Below, piece after piece: positions 17,070-26,132 of a stretch of DNA of 64,000 nt (the first letter of the stretch is position 1; the number at the start of each line of letters is the position of its first letter). Both the position numbers and the translations under genes were made by a program. The stretch is from Anaplasma centrale str. Israel (lineage in GTDB: Bacteria; Pseudomonadota; Alphaproteobacteria; Rickettsiales; Anaplasmataceae), in the NCBI RefSeq assembly GCF_000024505.1, contig NC_013532.1, positions 868,001 to 932,000 of the forward strand. The letters are read 5' to 3'. The notes under the pieces were generated by a model. The model saw only the letters and a list, made by a program, of their open reading frames with translations, did no database searches and was not told where the DNA came from.

Positions 17070-18461
17070 ATGACAAAAGGGCTGTATATAGAGTCCTACG
17101 GGTGCCAAATGAACGTTTATGATTCCTTGATGGTTGAGGATATCCTCAGGCCGTTAGGTTTTGCAGCGGTCCAGCGCCCGGAAGACGCAGATATCATAAT
17201 GGTTAACACCTGCCACGTAAGAGAAAAGGCAGCAGAAAAGCTATATTCCGCACTTGGAAGAATGCGCATGCTCCGCAAAGAAGGTGCGTTGATAGTGGTG
17301 GCAGGGTGCGTTGCACAGGCTGAGGGAGAAGCAGTCTTTGAGCGGGCCCCGTTTGTGGATGTTGTGGTAGGGCCGCAGAGCATACACACGTTGCCCGAGC
17401 TGATCATGAAAGCCACTCGGGACGCAAAGCAGATGAATGTTGAGTTCCCCGCCATCTCTAAGTTTGATGTAATATCTACAGATTTGCTGGTCAGCCGCGG
17501 AGTTTCGGCGTTTGTATCAGTCCAAGAAGGGTGTGATAAGTTCTGTACCTTTTGTGTAGTGCCCTACACTCGGGGGCCAGAGTATTCAAGATCGGTTGAA
17601 GATGTGCTGGCGGAAGTGAGAAAACTCGCCGACGGAGGCACAAAAGAGGTTGTACTGCTTGGGCAAAATGTAAACGCATACCATGGAACCTACAAGGGTA
17701 ACGAGTGGGACTTGGGGCGTTTAATACGGAAGGTGGCGGAAGTTGACGGCATTGAGAGGATACGATACACAACCTCCCACCCGAGGGATATGCATAGCTC
17801 ACTATATGACGCACATAAGCATGAGCCTAAGTTGCTGCCTTGTGTCCACCTGCCAGTGCAATCTGGCTCAGATTCCGTGCTACGTAAAATGAACCGCAAA
17901 CACTCGGTGCAGGAGTATATGGATATAATAGACACCCTCAAAGAGGCCAGGAGCGATATTGCACTTTCGTCAGACTTCATCGTGGGCTTCCCCGGAGAAA
18001 CCGAAGAAGACTTTGAAGCTACAATGGACTTAGTCAGGCACGTTGGGTTTGCCACATCCTACAGCTTTAAGTACAGTCCAAGGCCTGGGACCCCCGGCGC
18101 AGAGTATACGAACCAGGTACCGGAGGAGGAAAAAAGCAGCCGTTTGCATAGACTGCAGCACCTGCTGCTCACCCAGCAGCGCCTTTTCACCAAGAGCATG
18201 ATAGGCAAGACTGTATCAGTGCTAGTATGCGGCACAGAAGGCTCGCGCGGTTGCAGTAACGAGGTATTCGGCAAGAGCGAACATATGCAGCCGGTGTACA
18301 TCTCTGTGGATGGAGACCCGGCGGGGTACCGTAACAAGATATTCAGCGTAAAAGTGCTGGAAGAAGGAGCGCGCAGCTCTTTGAAGGGCATTATTTGCAC
18401 CGATACAATCTCCCCCCCCCCCACAGCATGTAGCCCCTGCCGATCCGCCGTACAGGCTTGA
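17070..18461 (+). CDS. miaB: tRNA-2-methylthio-N6-isopentenyladenosine synthase MiaB
   Basis: A 463-residue radical-SAM methylthiotransferase that adds the 2-methylthio group to i6A37 of tRNAs. The N-terminal UPF0004 domain carries three cluster Cys (YGCQMN, NTCHVR, AGCVAQ). The radical-SAM Cys triad is GCDKFCTFCVVPYTRG (~residues 153-168). A TRAM domain follows at the C-terminus (~375-445). The last ~17 residues after DTIS are encoded across an 11-C tract and then a Cys/Pro-rich stretch unlike other MiaB proteins, so the native C-terminus may depend on tract length. ATG start at 17070. Confidence 0.96.
   Translation: MTKGLYIESYGCQMNVYDSLMVEDILRPLGFAAVQRPEDADIIMVNTCHVREKAAEKLYSALGRMRMLRKEGALIVVAGCVAQAEGEAVFERAPFVDVVVGPQSIHTLPELIMKATRDAKQMNVEFPAISKFDVISTDLLVSRGVSAFVSVQEGCDKFCTFCVVPYTRGPEYSRSVEDVLAEVRKLADGGTKEVVLLGQNVNAYHGTYKGNEWDLGRLIRKVAEVDGIERIRYTTSHPRDMHSSLYDAHKHEPKLLPCVHLPVQSGSDSVLRKMNRKHSVQEYMDIIDTLKEARSDIALSSDFIVGFPGETEEDFEATMDLVRHVGFATSYSFKYSPRPGTPGAEYTNQVPEEEKSSRLHRLQHLLLTQQRLFTKSMIGKTVSVLVCGTEGSRGCSNEVFGKSEHMQPVYISVDGDPAGYRNKIFSVKVLEEGARSSLKGIICTDTISPPPTACSPCRSAVQA
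18412..18422 (+). repeat. poly-C(11) tract in the 3' end of miaB
   Basis: Eleven C in a row encode the Pro run after DTIS. The tract is 36 bp before the stop, so gain or loss of a base changes only the tail and stop position. The conserved TRAM domain ends before it. Confidence 0.9.
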
Positions 18462-18595
18462 GCTGTGTCTGGTTCAATAATCAGCCAATAATCGGCCAAA
18501 CCAGCCGCACCGTTTATGTGCGTACCAAAGCCAATAGACTGGGCAGCACCAATTCATTGAGCAAATTTTTGTCGGGCGACACCCCTGCAACAGTA

Positions 18596-19801
18596 CTAAC
18601 TACCGCGCGCTCTAGTAAGGCTACAGTGCGCCACACAGCCTAGCACGCAAGCCACAGCCGCGGAGTATCTTAACAACGTTGTAAGGTTGTAGTATTCTGA
18701 CAGCAAAGTAAGCACCAGAATTACAACGCCAGCTATGGTGCACATCGCGCCATTGACGATCGCGCAGAAGGTTGTAACCCGTGCAGCCGTCATGTTACAC
18801 CCGAAAGTAAATGCTATCATGTGCCCACCGGCAGCAAATCCGAAACAAAACGATGCAAAATAGCACAAATACGCCACCAATGCGGGATCTTCGGCAGACA
18901 GCATTCGCTGTATAAGCAGTGCAACTATCGGTAGACTACACATTTGAAATACGCAAAACGCGAAAAGGACGCGTTTTTTATCCTGCAACACAGCCAGCAC
19001 CCAACATGCAAAGGGCGCCCCAAGGGAGAAGCCTACCCATGCATATACGGAAACCAGATATACCACCCTAGAGTCCAGTTTATACAACAGAAAACCCGCG
19101 ACGGCAAAAAACATGCCAAACATCATACCACCAACTATGGAGGCATATAGCGCATCCCTGGTTGTGACAATATCGCGCATATTCCTCACCACCTGGAGGA
19201 ACTGCATGTGCCCTGAGGCCCCTCTGTAGCCCGGAGGATTCTGCACCGCACACAACGCCATGAGAAAGACTGCAAATTGTACCGCGATGATGCACGATAC
19301 CAAAAACTTGAAGTGCTCCATGAGAAAGTGATTTTGGTAAAAAGAAAGCACACCAAACAGCGCATACGAAAGGCCGTGGGCCATTTGGGCAAGCCCGAAC
19401 ATGACACCAGACATGGGTGGCGTAAAAAAGTTCATGCTTGCATATCCAGCACCGATAAAACAAAAAGAGGCTCCGAAGGTTAGAATCGGCTGTGAAAGCA
19501 TTACCATAAAAAGGAAACCTTGCTCACCAGCAAGCATTTGAAAAAGTACGCCTACGCAGATACACAACGCGGCCGCCGGCAGCATTAATTTACCGCCATA
19601 GTGGTCTATTAACGCTCCAGAAAAAAGTTGAAATAGGGCAAAAAAACACATACGTGCAAACATGAGTGTGGCAACTCTGAGCTCGCTGTGCAGCACCACT
19701 TGTCCAAACGCGGAGTACATGCACTCTGAGCAGCTCAGAGATACCAACATCATAACTGTAGTCAACCAGCCAAAGTAGGCTTTTGCGCGTTCAGAGAGCA
19801 T
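18596..19801 (-). CDS. MFS transporter of unknown substrate
   Basis: A 401-residue membrane protein with about 12 hydrophobic segments. The loop after segment 2 reads SGALIDHYGGK, a variant of the MFS G-x-x-x-D-(R/K)-x-G-R/K signature. It is not close to the two ProP-like proteins in this window. The shape fits nitrate/oxalate- or phosphate-type MFS permeases, but no substrate can be read. It converges on miaB. ATG start at 19801. Confidence 0.85.
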   Translation of the reverse strand: MLSERAKAYFGWLTTVMMLVSLSCSECMYSAFGQVVLHSELRVATLMFARMCFFALFQLFSGALIDHYGGKLMLPAAALCICVGVLFQMLAGEQGFLFMVMLSQPILTFGASFCFIGAGYASMNFFTPPMSGVMFGLAQMAHGLSYALFGVLSFYQNHFLMEHFKFLVSCIIAVQFAVFLMALCAVQNPPGYRGASGHMQFLQVVRNMRDIVTTRDALYASIVGGMMFGMFFAVAGFLLYKLDSRVVYLVSVYAWVGFSLGAPFACWVLAVLQDKKRVLFAFCVFQMCSLPIVALLIQRMLSAEDPALVAYLCYFASFCFGFAAGGHMIAFTFGCNMTAARVTTFCAIVNGAMCTIAGVVILVLTLLSEYYNLTTLLRYSAAVACVLGCVAHCSLTRARGS

Positions 19802-19838
19802 AATCAGACCTGATCTATAATCAACATATCTGCCACGC

Positions 19839-21290
19839 TCACTTCACTATCACTAGTACGACCAACAGCCCAACTATGACAAGCATCAAAAACGGGGCAG
19901 CGCCGAGTTGCGTGGTCTGCCCCCGGCCTTGCCTGTATCCATCATGGGAAATTATAATATCAAGGCTGCGGTCAATCTTGGACGCCAACATCCGCATGCC
20001 TCTCATGGACCTATAAACCTGTGACTTTTTAAATCGCTCGGTATATCCGTGATTGTCACCATGTTCCTGCACCCACAGTTCTGCAATTTTCCACAGGTTC
20101 ATATCCGGCGCCAGTTGCCTACATATCCCTTCAACCAACACCATGGTTTTCTGCAACAAAAGCAACTGTGGTTGCACTTTCATGTTAAACTCACTGGTAA
20201 CCATAAAGAGTTGGGTAAGCAACTCCGCCATGGAAAACCCTTGCGCGCTCATATCAGCTATAGGCTCCCATATCGCGCGGCAGGCCGTGATAAACTCATC
20301 GCACCTTCCGGGAATATACCCCGCATCGAGGTGTGCCTCAGCAACTCTGCGGTAGTCCCTACTCAAAAAGCCTATGAATATTTCGGAGATATACACACAG
20401 GTTTCCTCGTCAATCCTGCCCATGATGCCGAAATCCACCGCAACAATCCGATTGTTGCTGTCTACCATGAGGTTGCCGGGATGCATGTCAGCGTGGAAAA
20501 ATCTGTCTTTATACACCTGGTTACAAAAACACAAAATCAGATTGCGGGCCAAAGACTCACGATCTTGCAATTTGTCAATCTCGTAAATCGGCACAGCATC
20601 TACCCACTGCAAAGTAAGAACGCGTTTGGAGGTGCAATTCCAGTCTACCTTTGGCACACAAAATATCCCGCGATCCGCCTTTGTGTTCTCCCTCAACTCC
20701 TCCGCATTCGCCGCTTCGAAGCGTAAATCTAGCTCCAGTCTGCATATGCTCGCAAACATTTCAACCAGTTGCCCAAGCTGGAATCTCTGCAACCCGCGGC
20801 ACCCACCGAAAATACGCGCCAATAGACGCATAAGTCTTATATCCCTGCGGAAATCTTGCTCCACCCCGGGTCTGAGCACTTTCACCGCCCTGAGTTCACC
20901 ATCTAGTGTTTTTGCCTTATGAACCTGGGCAACGCTCGCCGCGGCAACCGGCACCGTATCAAATTCTCGAAAGATGCTACCCATCTGTCTGCGCAAATCA
21001 CACTCAATCGTTTTTACGACGTCGTCGAATGAAAATGGTGGTAGCGCATCACACAAACGAAGCAGGTTCTTCGCCGCGTCTTCCCCCACTATGTCTACCC
21101 TAGCAGCAAGAAATTGGCCAAACTTAATAAACGTTGGGCCCAAGCTTTGTAAAAGAATACACAACCTCTCCGCACGGGTTTTTGAACGCAATCTGAGCGA
21201 TAGGAAGCCTGTGTACGGCAAGATGCCATGGCACAAAATAGCCGTCACTATGCGCAACATTCTGGCGCAGCTTTTTATTACGCTAAACAT
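19839..21290 (-). CDS. ubiB: UbiB-family atypical kinase, ubiquinone biosynthesis
   Basis: A 483-residue UbiB/ADCK protein needed for ubiquinone synthesis at the inner membrane. It has the family KxGQ motif (FIKFGQFLAAR, ~residues 55-65), the catalytic loop HADMHPGNLMVD (~residues 292-303), the metal-binding VDFGIMGRID, and a C-terminal hydrophobic anchor (last ~20 residues). Length is normal for a form with one tail anchor. The start overlaps the 3' end of znuC by 8 bp, so the two are probably translated from one message. Confidence 0.94.
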   Translation of the reverse strand: MFSVIKSCARMLRIVTAILCHGILPYTGFLSLRLRSKTRAERLCILLQSLGPTFIKFGQFLAARVDIVGEDAAKNLLRLCDALPPFSFDDVVKTIECDLRRQMGSIFREFDTVPVAAASVAQVHKAKTLDGELRAVKVLRPGVEQDFRRDIRLMRLLARIFGGCRGLQRFQLGQLVEMFASICRLELDLRFEAANAEELRENTKADRGIFCVPKVDWNCTSKRVLTLQWVDAVPIYEIDKLQDRESLARNLILCFCNQVYKDRFFHADMHPGNLMVDSNNRIVAVDFGIMGRIDEETCVYISEIFIGFLSRDYRRVAEAHLDAGYIPGRCDEFITACRAIWEPIADMSAQGFSMAELLTQLFMVTSEFNMKVQPQLLLLQKTMVLVEGICRQLAPDMNLWKIAELWVQEHGDNHGYTERFKKSQVYRSMRGMRMLASKIDRSLDIIISHDGYRQGRGQTTQLGAAPFLMLVIVGLLVVLVIVK

Positions 21291-22020
21291 TATTCGGAAA
21301 CACGCTCAGAAACTTTGCGTTTTCTGTGATTTCCTCGGGCGTGCCTTCGCAGCGTATTGAGTGGTTTACGCAAATAACCCTGTCAGAGCATGACATCACG
21401 CAGTGCAGATCGTGCGATGTCATGAGGACGCTCACACCGCACTCTGTAACCAGCCGTGCAACTAGTTTGTAGAAATTGTGCTTCGCTTCAATATCCATGC
21501 AGCTCACAGGCTCGTCCAAAATTATAAGATCAGGCTTCATCATCAGGCATCTAGCAAGTAGCACTAACTGGGTTTCGCCAGCGGATAGCTCGGCCACTTG
21601 CCGCTTCAACAGCCGCTCAACATCAACGTATTTCATCGAGTCTTCCAAATCTGAGACTGCACGTCTCCCCAGGTAGGTATGCAGAAGAAAATATTCGACC
21701 GTCATGGGCATAAGACGATTGATCTTGATATTCTGGGGAAGATAGCCTATTCCCAGTTTACCAAAATAACGCACTGTACCCTTGTATGCCTTGTTTATCC
21801 CCACAAGAACGCGCACCAACGAGGTCTTGCCGCCCCCATTTGGGCCCAAAATAGTTACAATCTCCCCAAATTTTACCGAAAAGCTAACGTTATCTATAAC
21901 CTTTTTATCTTCGTAAAATAGTGTTAGACTATCGGCCGTGAGTATCGCGCGCCTCGACGAGACTCTCGACTCTCCTCCTTTTATTGCGGGCTGCCTGAAA
22001 TGCTGGTGATTAGACGACAT
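21283..22020 (-). CDS. znuC: zinc ABC transporter ATP-binding protein
   Basis: A 245-residue ABC ATPase. It has Walker A GPNGGGKTS (~residues 59-67), signature LSAGETQL (LSGGQ variant), Walker B LIILDEPVSCMD, and the H-loop MTSHDLH. The sequence type and divergent pairing with a ZnuA-like binding protein point to zinc or manganese uptake. The membrane subunit ZnuB is not in this window. The N-terminal ~25 residues are polar and not conserved in the family, so translation may begin further in. Its 5' end overlaps that of znuA on the opposite strand. Confidence 0.9.
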   Translation of the reverse strand: MSSNHQHFRQPAIKGGESRVSSRRAILTADSLTLFYEDKKVIDNVSFSVKFGEIVTILGPNGGGKTSLVRVLVGINKAYKGTVRYFGKLGIGYLPQNIKINRLMPMTVEYFLLHTYLGRRAVSDLEDSMKYVDVERLLKRQVAELSAGETQLVLLARCLMMKPDLIILDEPVSCMDIEAKHNFYKLVARLVTECGVSVLMTSHDLHCVMSCSDRVICVNHSIRCEGTPEEITENAKFLSVFPNNV

Positions 22021-22884
22021 GTGATCTCATTCATGGTAGCGCTCACGGTGCTGCTGCCGGTAGGAGGATATACCGTTCCAAGGATAGCTGCAACCATAAA
22101 TCCCGTATATTTTCTGATAAGCGCAGTGGCCCATGGGGTGGTAGAGCCATCGTTGCCCACAACTGGCGCATCATGCGTACACGATTGCGTGCTCAAGCCC
22201 TCCGACATGGCAAAGCTAAACTCCTCAGACATAGTTTTTTATATCGACGACAGGCTGGAGTCCTTCGTTAGAAGGCTGGACAACAGAGCAGGCAGGAGGC
22301 TCGTGAAACTTTCAGATGAGGTAACGTTGCTCACAGAAAGGGCCGTCGGTGGGCGCTTCACGCATGAAAAGGACCTGCACATATGGCTAGATCCAGATAA
22401 CGCCAGCAAAATGGTACAAAAAATCTGCACGGTTCTCTCTGAAGAGGATCCGGAAAATGCTCATGCCTACAGGCAAAACGCGGAAGCTGCGCTTGCAAAG
22501 ATAAAAGACATGGCTGGCAGAATCAGCGCAGTGCTCGCACCTATCAGAGACACACCGTACATGGCAGAGCATGATGCCTATCAATATTTTGACAGGTACT
22601 TCGGGCTGAACTTCGTGGCCGCACTGTCTGGCAGTGGGCATACAGTCAGTGTTACCGCAAAGGGGTTGTCATTCGCAAAAAAGGCTGCGAAGGAGCATGA
22701 AGTGCGATGTATTTTTACTGACCCGTTGCATAGTGCATCTCGTTACAGGCTTGTAAGCAAGAAAATAAAAATATGCGCACTAGATCCGCTTGGACGCAAC
22801 ATCCGGGGCACGGACGGGTATTTTGAACTGATGGAGACAATCGCAAACAGTTTCCGGAGCTGCCTTCAGCGGCATGGTGACTAG
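22000..22884 (+). CDS. znuA: zinc ABC transporter substrate-binding protein
   Basis: A 294-residue cluster A-I periplasmic metal-binding protein. A signal peptide covers about residues 1-25 (VALTVLLPVGGY). Metal-site residues are visible in AHGVVEP, HIWLDPDN (~residues 127-134), AEHDAYQYF and the Asp in FTDPLH. The His-rich loop of many ZnuA proteins is absent, so Mn is possible. The longest frame starts at ATG 22000, inside znuC; ATG 22033 gives a cleaner signal peptide and removes the overlap. The final ~10 codons are duplicated downstream in the intergenic repeats. Confidence 0.88.
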   Translation: MLVIRRHVISFMVALTVLLPVGGYTVPRIAATINPVYFLISAVAHGVVEPSLPTTGASCVHDCVLKPSDMAKLNSSDIVFYIDDRLESFVRRLDNRAGRRLVKLSDEVTLLTERAVGGRFTHEKDLHIWLDPDNASKMVQKICTVLSEEDPENAHAYRQNAEAALAKIKDMAGRISAVLAPIRDTPYMAEHDAYQYFDRYFGLNFVAALSGSGHTVSVTAKGLSFAKKAAKEHEVRCIFTDPLHSASRYRLVSKKIKICALDPLGRNIRGTDGYFELMETIANSFRSCLQRHGD

Positions 22885-23865
22885 CCAGATATCTTGTGCC
22901 AGTTGCGTAAGTTGTGGCAGACATTTTAGTCCAGTGTGACTTTGCAAGGAAAAGTGGGTGGCATACCTTAAGCCTTGGGAGCCGAAACCCCGTCCAACGC
23001 AAAATTGCTAGGTGGTGACGTTGCATCTGCGTTGGGGCGTGTACCGTCTCTCAATGCAAACTTGCTAGGCAATTTAGTTGGCCTTCCCCGGTTGCGCTCC
23101 CTCACCACATGGGGTTGAAATTGTACGTGGTTGCTGGCTACAGGAAGAGTGGTAGAGGTACCTCTGTGCGATCTTGTCAGAAAATTCCGCGGGTTCTTCA
23201 CATTATTAAAGTCACCATTATTAAGGGTGTTGTATGGGGTATCACCATTGGACCGTACATTCGCCATACATGCAACTCAAACCAGACCCGCTGTTGTGGG
23301 GGAAGAGCATGACGCAGCAGCTCCCCTGTGTGAGTGTGTAATATTCAGCAGGGTAAAGAGAGATACCTCAGTGATATAGGCAGTTGCATATGCCTTCTGG
23401 AATTGCCTACAAGGAAACATGGGGGCATACCTTAGGCCGCGGGAGCCGCATTCCATATCTCAACGCAAAGCTTCTAGACAATGACGTACCTCGAGGAAAG
23501 AGCCGCACTGGAGTCGTTGTTGCGTGGTGACTAGCCGGATATCTTGTGCCAGTTGTGTAAAGTTTGCACGGGGCCATGCATGTCAAGAACCTGCATATAG
23601 CTAGATCAATATAATGCCTCGCTGAACGGGGCCAGACTTTTGGCTTGGTGTGACTTTACGGAAAGGTGGATGGAGGCACCTTAGGCCGTGGGAGCCGTAA
23701 TCCCATCTCTCAATGCAAACTTGCTAGGCAATTTAGTTGGCCTTCCCCGGTTGCGCTCCCCCATAGCCACATGGGGCCCGGCAATTGTGCGTGGTTGCCA
23801 GCTACAGGAAGAGTGGCGGTGTTTCCTCTGCGGTGGGGCGTGTACCATCCACAAAAGTCAAATTG
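22876..23865. repeat. decayed duplicated sequence between znuA and recR
   Basis: The 980-bp gap is built from imperfect copies of flanking gene ends. A GGTGACTAGCC.GATATCTTG block (the znuA stop region, 22876) recurs at 23525. A TGCAAACTTGCTAGGCAATT block at 23056 recurs at 23716. A copy of the recR 3' tip (GACGTACCT.GAGGA) lies at 23482. AACCTGCATATAGCTAGATC at 23591 is a degenerate copy of the znuA segment encoding DLHIWLDP. The layout fits tandem duplication of the znuA/recR junction followed by decay. No functional gene is seen. Confidence 0.75.
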
Positions 23866-24047
23866 CTAGGTAATGACGTACCTTGAGGAGAGAGCCGCGC
23901 GTAGCGTGCCCTCATCTAGGTAGTCTATCTCTCCCCCAAGAGGAATGCCACATGCAAGCCTAGTCACCTTGGCATCAGTGCCCTTCACCATCTGAGCTAT
24001 GTAATGGCACGTCACTTGTCCGTCCATGTCATTGCTCGTTGCAACGA
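23097..24047. repeat. inverted repeat arm A (~950 bp)
   Basis: This stretch is repeated in reverse complement at 37344-38293. By eye the copies differ only in one ~8-bp patch (near 23150 versus 38236), where arm B carries the version also found at 23815. The arm contains the last ~60 codons of recR plus the decayed intergenic sequence. It is the left border of a 13.3-kb segment that could invert by homologous recombination. Confidence 0.9.
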
Positions 24048-24453
24048 TGACTTCTTTAACCCCATGCGTGCGAATCCTATCTACAATTCCACCCAGATTT
24101 AGGTCTTCCGGGCCAATACCAGAGAGGGCAGACAATGCTCCCCCCAGCACGTGGTATACCCCGGAATATATTCTCCCGCGCTCGAAAGCCCACAAGTCAC
24201 CCAACTCCTCAACAACACAGATAATGCTTTGGTCCCGACCCTTATCGGAACATATGGAGCAGGGAGAAATGGTGTCTAAATTGTGGCAGATTGTGCACTC
24301 CTTAGTGTGCATTTCTAACTCTCTAATTCCGGCAGCGAGGGGCACCATTACGTCCTGCCTATGCCGCAACAGATGCAACACTATGCGACGTGAAGAGGCA
24401 GGGCCCAAACTCGGAAGCTTGGCAAAAAGATTTATAAGCTTAGTTATGTCCAT
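23866..24453 (-). CDS. recR: recombination mediator protein RecR
   Basis: A ~195-residue RecR, which with RecF/RecO loads RecA at gaps. It has the N-terminal helix-hairpin-helix [15 protein letters not shown], a zinc finger [16 protein letters not shown] (~residues 56-71), and a Toprim domain ([18 protein letters not shown]). An upstream in-frame start at 24507 exists, but ATG 24453 matches the family N-terminus. The last ~60 codons lie in inverted repeat arm A, and a second copy of them sits after purB. Part of an fbpC-tatA-recR minus-strand cluster. Confidence 0.94.
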   Translation of the reverse strand: MDITKLINLFAKLPSLGPASSRRIVLHLLRHRQDVMVPLAAGIRELEMHTKECTICHNLDTISPCSICSDKGRDQSIICVVEELGDLWAFERGRIYSGVYHVLGGALSALSGIGPEDLNLGGIVDRIRTHGVKEVIVATSNDMDGQVTCHYIAQMVKGTDAKVTRLACGIPLGGEIDYLDEGTLRAALSSRYVIT

Positions 24454-24524
24454 ATCAGCGCAAACACCCAACCAAGACGATACACAAAGAGGGGCCCGCT
24501 TCTGCACACTGCTGACTGTTCAGG

Positions 24525-24695
24525 TCAATTGTTAGACTCATCGTTGTTATGCGCCAGCTTGCCATCTTTTAGCTCCTTTCTCAGACTACGGATGCCCTTT
24601 CCGAGATCACCCATAACTTGAGGTAATTTACCAGCACCAAACAACACTAGAATGATCAGAAATATAAGAAAAATCTGCCACGGACCTAAACTCAT
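24525..24695 (-). CDS. tatA: Sec-independent protein translocase subunit TatA
   Basis: A 56-residue protein: MSLGPWQIFLIFLIILVL, then FGAGKLPQVMGDLGKGI and a charged tail. This is the canonical TatA/E layout: a short periplasmic end, one membrane helix, the FGxxKLP hinge with the invariant Phe-Gly, and an amphipathic helix. It forms the export pore for folded proteins with TatC (not in this window). It lies 20 bp after the fbpC-like stop and 71 bp before recR, probably in one transcript. Length is at the short end of the family, as in other Rickettsiales. Confidence 0.93.
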   Translation of the reverse strand: MSLGPWQIFLIFLIILVLFGAGKLPQVMGDLGKGIRSLRKELKDGKLAHNNDESNN

Positions 24696-24715
24696 ATACG
24701 CAACCCCCCAAACAA

Positions 24716-25801
24716 CTATAGCCTGAACAACAAAACCTTGCCCAGATCAAAAGATACAGATATCACATCACCAACTTCGGGCAAAACAGAACCCGTAAAC
24801 TTCATCCAATACGCGCAACCTTGTACCTCTATGTATACCATACTGTTAAAAAATCTTACAAGTTTCACCGTAGCAGGAATTCCGCTGCTCTGTCGCAAAA
24901 AAATCGCCTCGGGCCGCATACACACAGCCACCTTGCTCCCGTCCCCAAACGAGCTTGCGTCAATATCACCAACTCCCGATATTGCAACTTTTCCATCACA
25001 CACAACGGACTCAAAGTAATTTGACTTCCCAAAAAATTGCGCCAAGTGTGCATCTTTTGGATTATTGTATATCTCGCCCGGGGCGCCACATTGCACTATT
25101 CTGCCCTCACGTATCACATAGATCTTGTCTGCGACCTCAAGCGCTTCTTCTGGATCATGCGTTACCAAAAGAGTGGTAATACGTTCACGCCTTATTATGG
25201 ACAATACATCAGCCCTAATTTTAGATCGCAAAATGGTATCCAGATTGGAAAACGGCTCATCCAACAGGATGATCTCTGGATTCTGGGCCATAGTTCTGGC
25301 AATCGTCACAAGCTGCTGCTGCCCCCCAGAAAGCATGTGGGGGTACGCACCCCTGTGGCTATCCATACCTAGCAAGCTCAGCATGTGTAGCGCGCGCTGG
25401 GTTTTTCGTTCCTTGCCCTGCTCTTTTACCGCGAACGCAACGTTTTCCTCCACGGTTTGGTGATGGAACAGCGATGGATGTTGGAATACCAGCCCCACAT
25501 TTCTCTTTTCTGTGGGAACGTGCGTGTTGTTTTGTGCATCGCTTAGCACCCTTCCATTGACCATTATCACACCGGTGCGCAGCCTTTCCAACCCGGCAAT
25601 TAATTTTAGAATTGTGGACTTCCCACATCCGGACGGGCCGAGTAGGCATATGACCTCTCCCCTATCTCCGGAAAAGCAGTCAACGCTCAGCAGGAAATCT
25701 GTCTTCCTGTACTTATGCGACACATTATCCAGTCTCAGTCCCTCGACCACAGTATTACCGCTATTACCGCTGACGCTGCCACAAGCCATGGTACCACTCA
25801 C
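24716..25801 (-). CDS. fbpC: iron(III)-type ABC transporter ATP-binding protein
   Basis: A 361-residue ABC ATPase. It has Walker A GPSGCGKST (~residues 54-62), Q-loop VFQHPSLF, signature LSGGQQQL, Walker B IILLDEPFSNLD and H-loop LLVTHDPEEAL. A C-terminal ~120-residue TOBE-like regulatory domain (CMRPEAIFL) follows. This is the CUT1/FbpC-AfuC layout for ferric iron, though other anions or sugars use similar ATPases. No permease or binding protein is adjacent. Iron is favoured from family resemblance only. Confidence 0.85.
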   Translation of the reverse strand: MSGTMACGSVSGNSGNTVVEGLRLDNVSHKYRKTDFLLSVDCFSGDRGEVICLLGPSGCGKSTILKLIAGLERLRTGVIMVNGRVLSDAQNNTHVPTEKRNVGLVFQHPSLFHHQTVEENVAFAVKEQGKERKTQRALHMLSLLGMDSHRGAYPHMLSGGQQQLVTIARTMAQNPEIILLDEPFSNLDTILRSKIRADVLSIIRRERITTLLVTHDPEEALEVADKIYVIREGRIVQCGAPGEIYNNPKDAHLAQFFGKSNYFESVVCDGKVAISGVGDIDASSFGDGSKVAVCMRPEAIFLRQSSGIPATVKLVRFFNSMVYIEVQGCAYWMKFTGSVLPEVGDVISVSFDLGKVLLFRL

Positions 25802-26132
25802 TGTACCTATTCACAAGTGCACCCAGATCTTAAAATAATGCCGACAACCCAGGCGTGCGATATGTGAGCTAGTCAACTCTTTCTGTATACCCACCATTTG
25901 TTCAGTAACCCAGAAATGCTGTGGAGCACCTGCTTGTTTTTAGTGTACAGACCCATCCACACGTGTTACCAAGGAGCGATAGTGCAACGGCAAGGATTGC
26001 AAATTTTCCAGAAACGTGAACGCGCTTGGTTCTGAGCGAAGCTACGGACCCCCCTACTGTGTGGTACAAAAAAATTAGGTAAGTACAGATCATTGCAAAA
26101 ACAAAAAAAAGAGGATAACCTACGCCCTAGTA
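25802..26132. other. 331-bp gap, only a doubtful small frame
   Basis: A minus-strand frame of 63 codons (25902-26093) has one hydrophobic stretch (FAILAVALSLLG) but no recognisable family and no clear ribosome-binding site. No tRNA-like T-arm was seen. I treat the gap as promoter sequence for the divergent fbpC-like and DsbD-N genes. Confidence 0.4.

Noticed and set aside
22968-23267. 99-codon minus-strand frame shared with arm B (MANVRSNGDTPYN)
   Set aside because: Lies in decayed repeat DNA; the two copies diverge into unrelated tails at the repeat boundary, so it is not a maintained gene.
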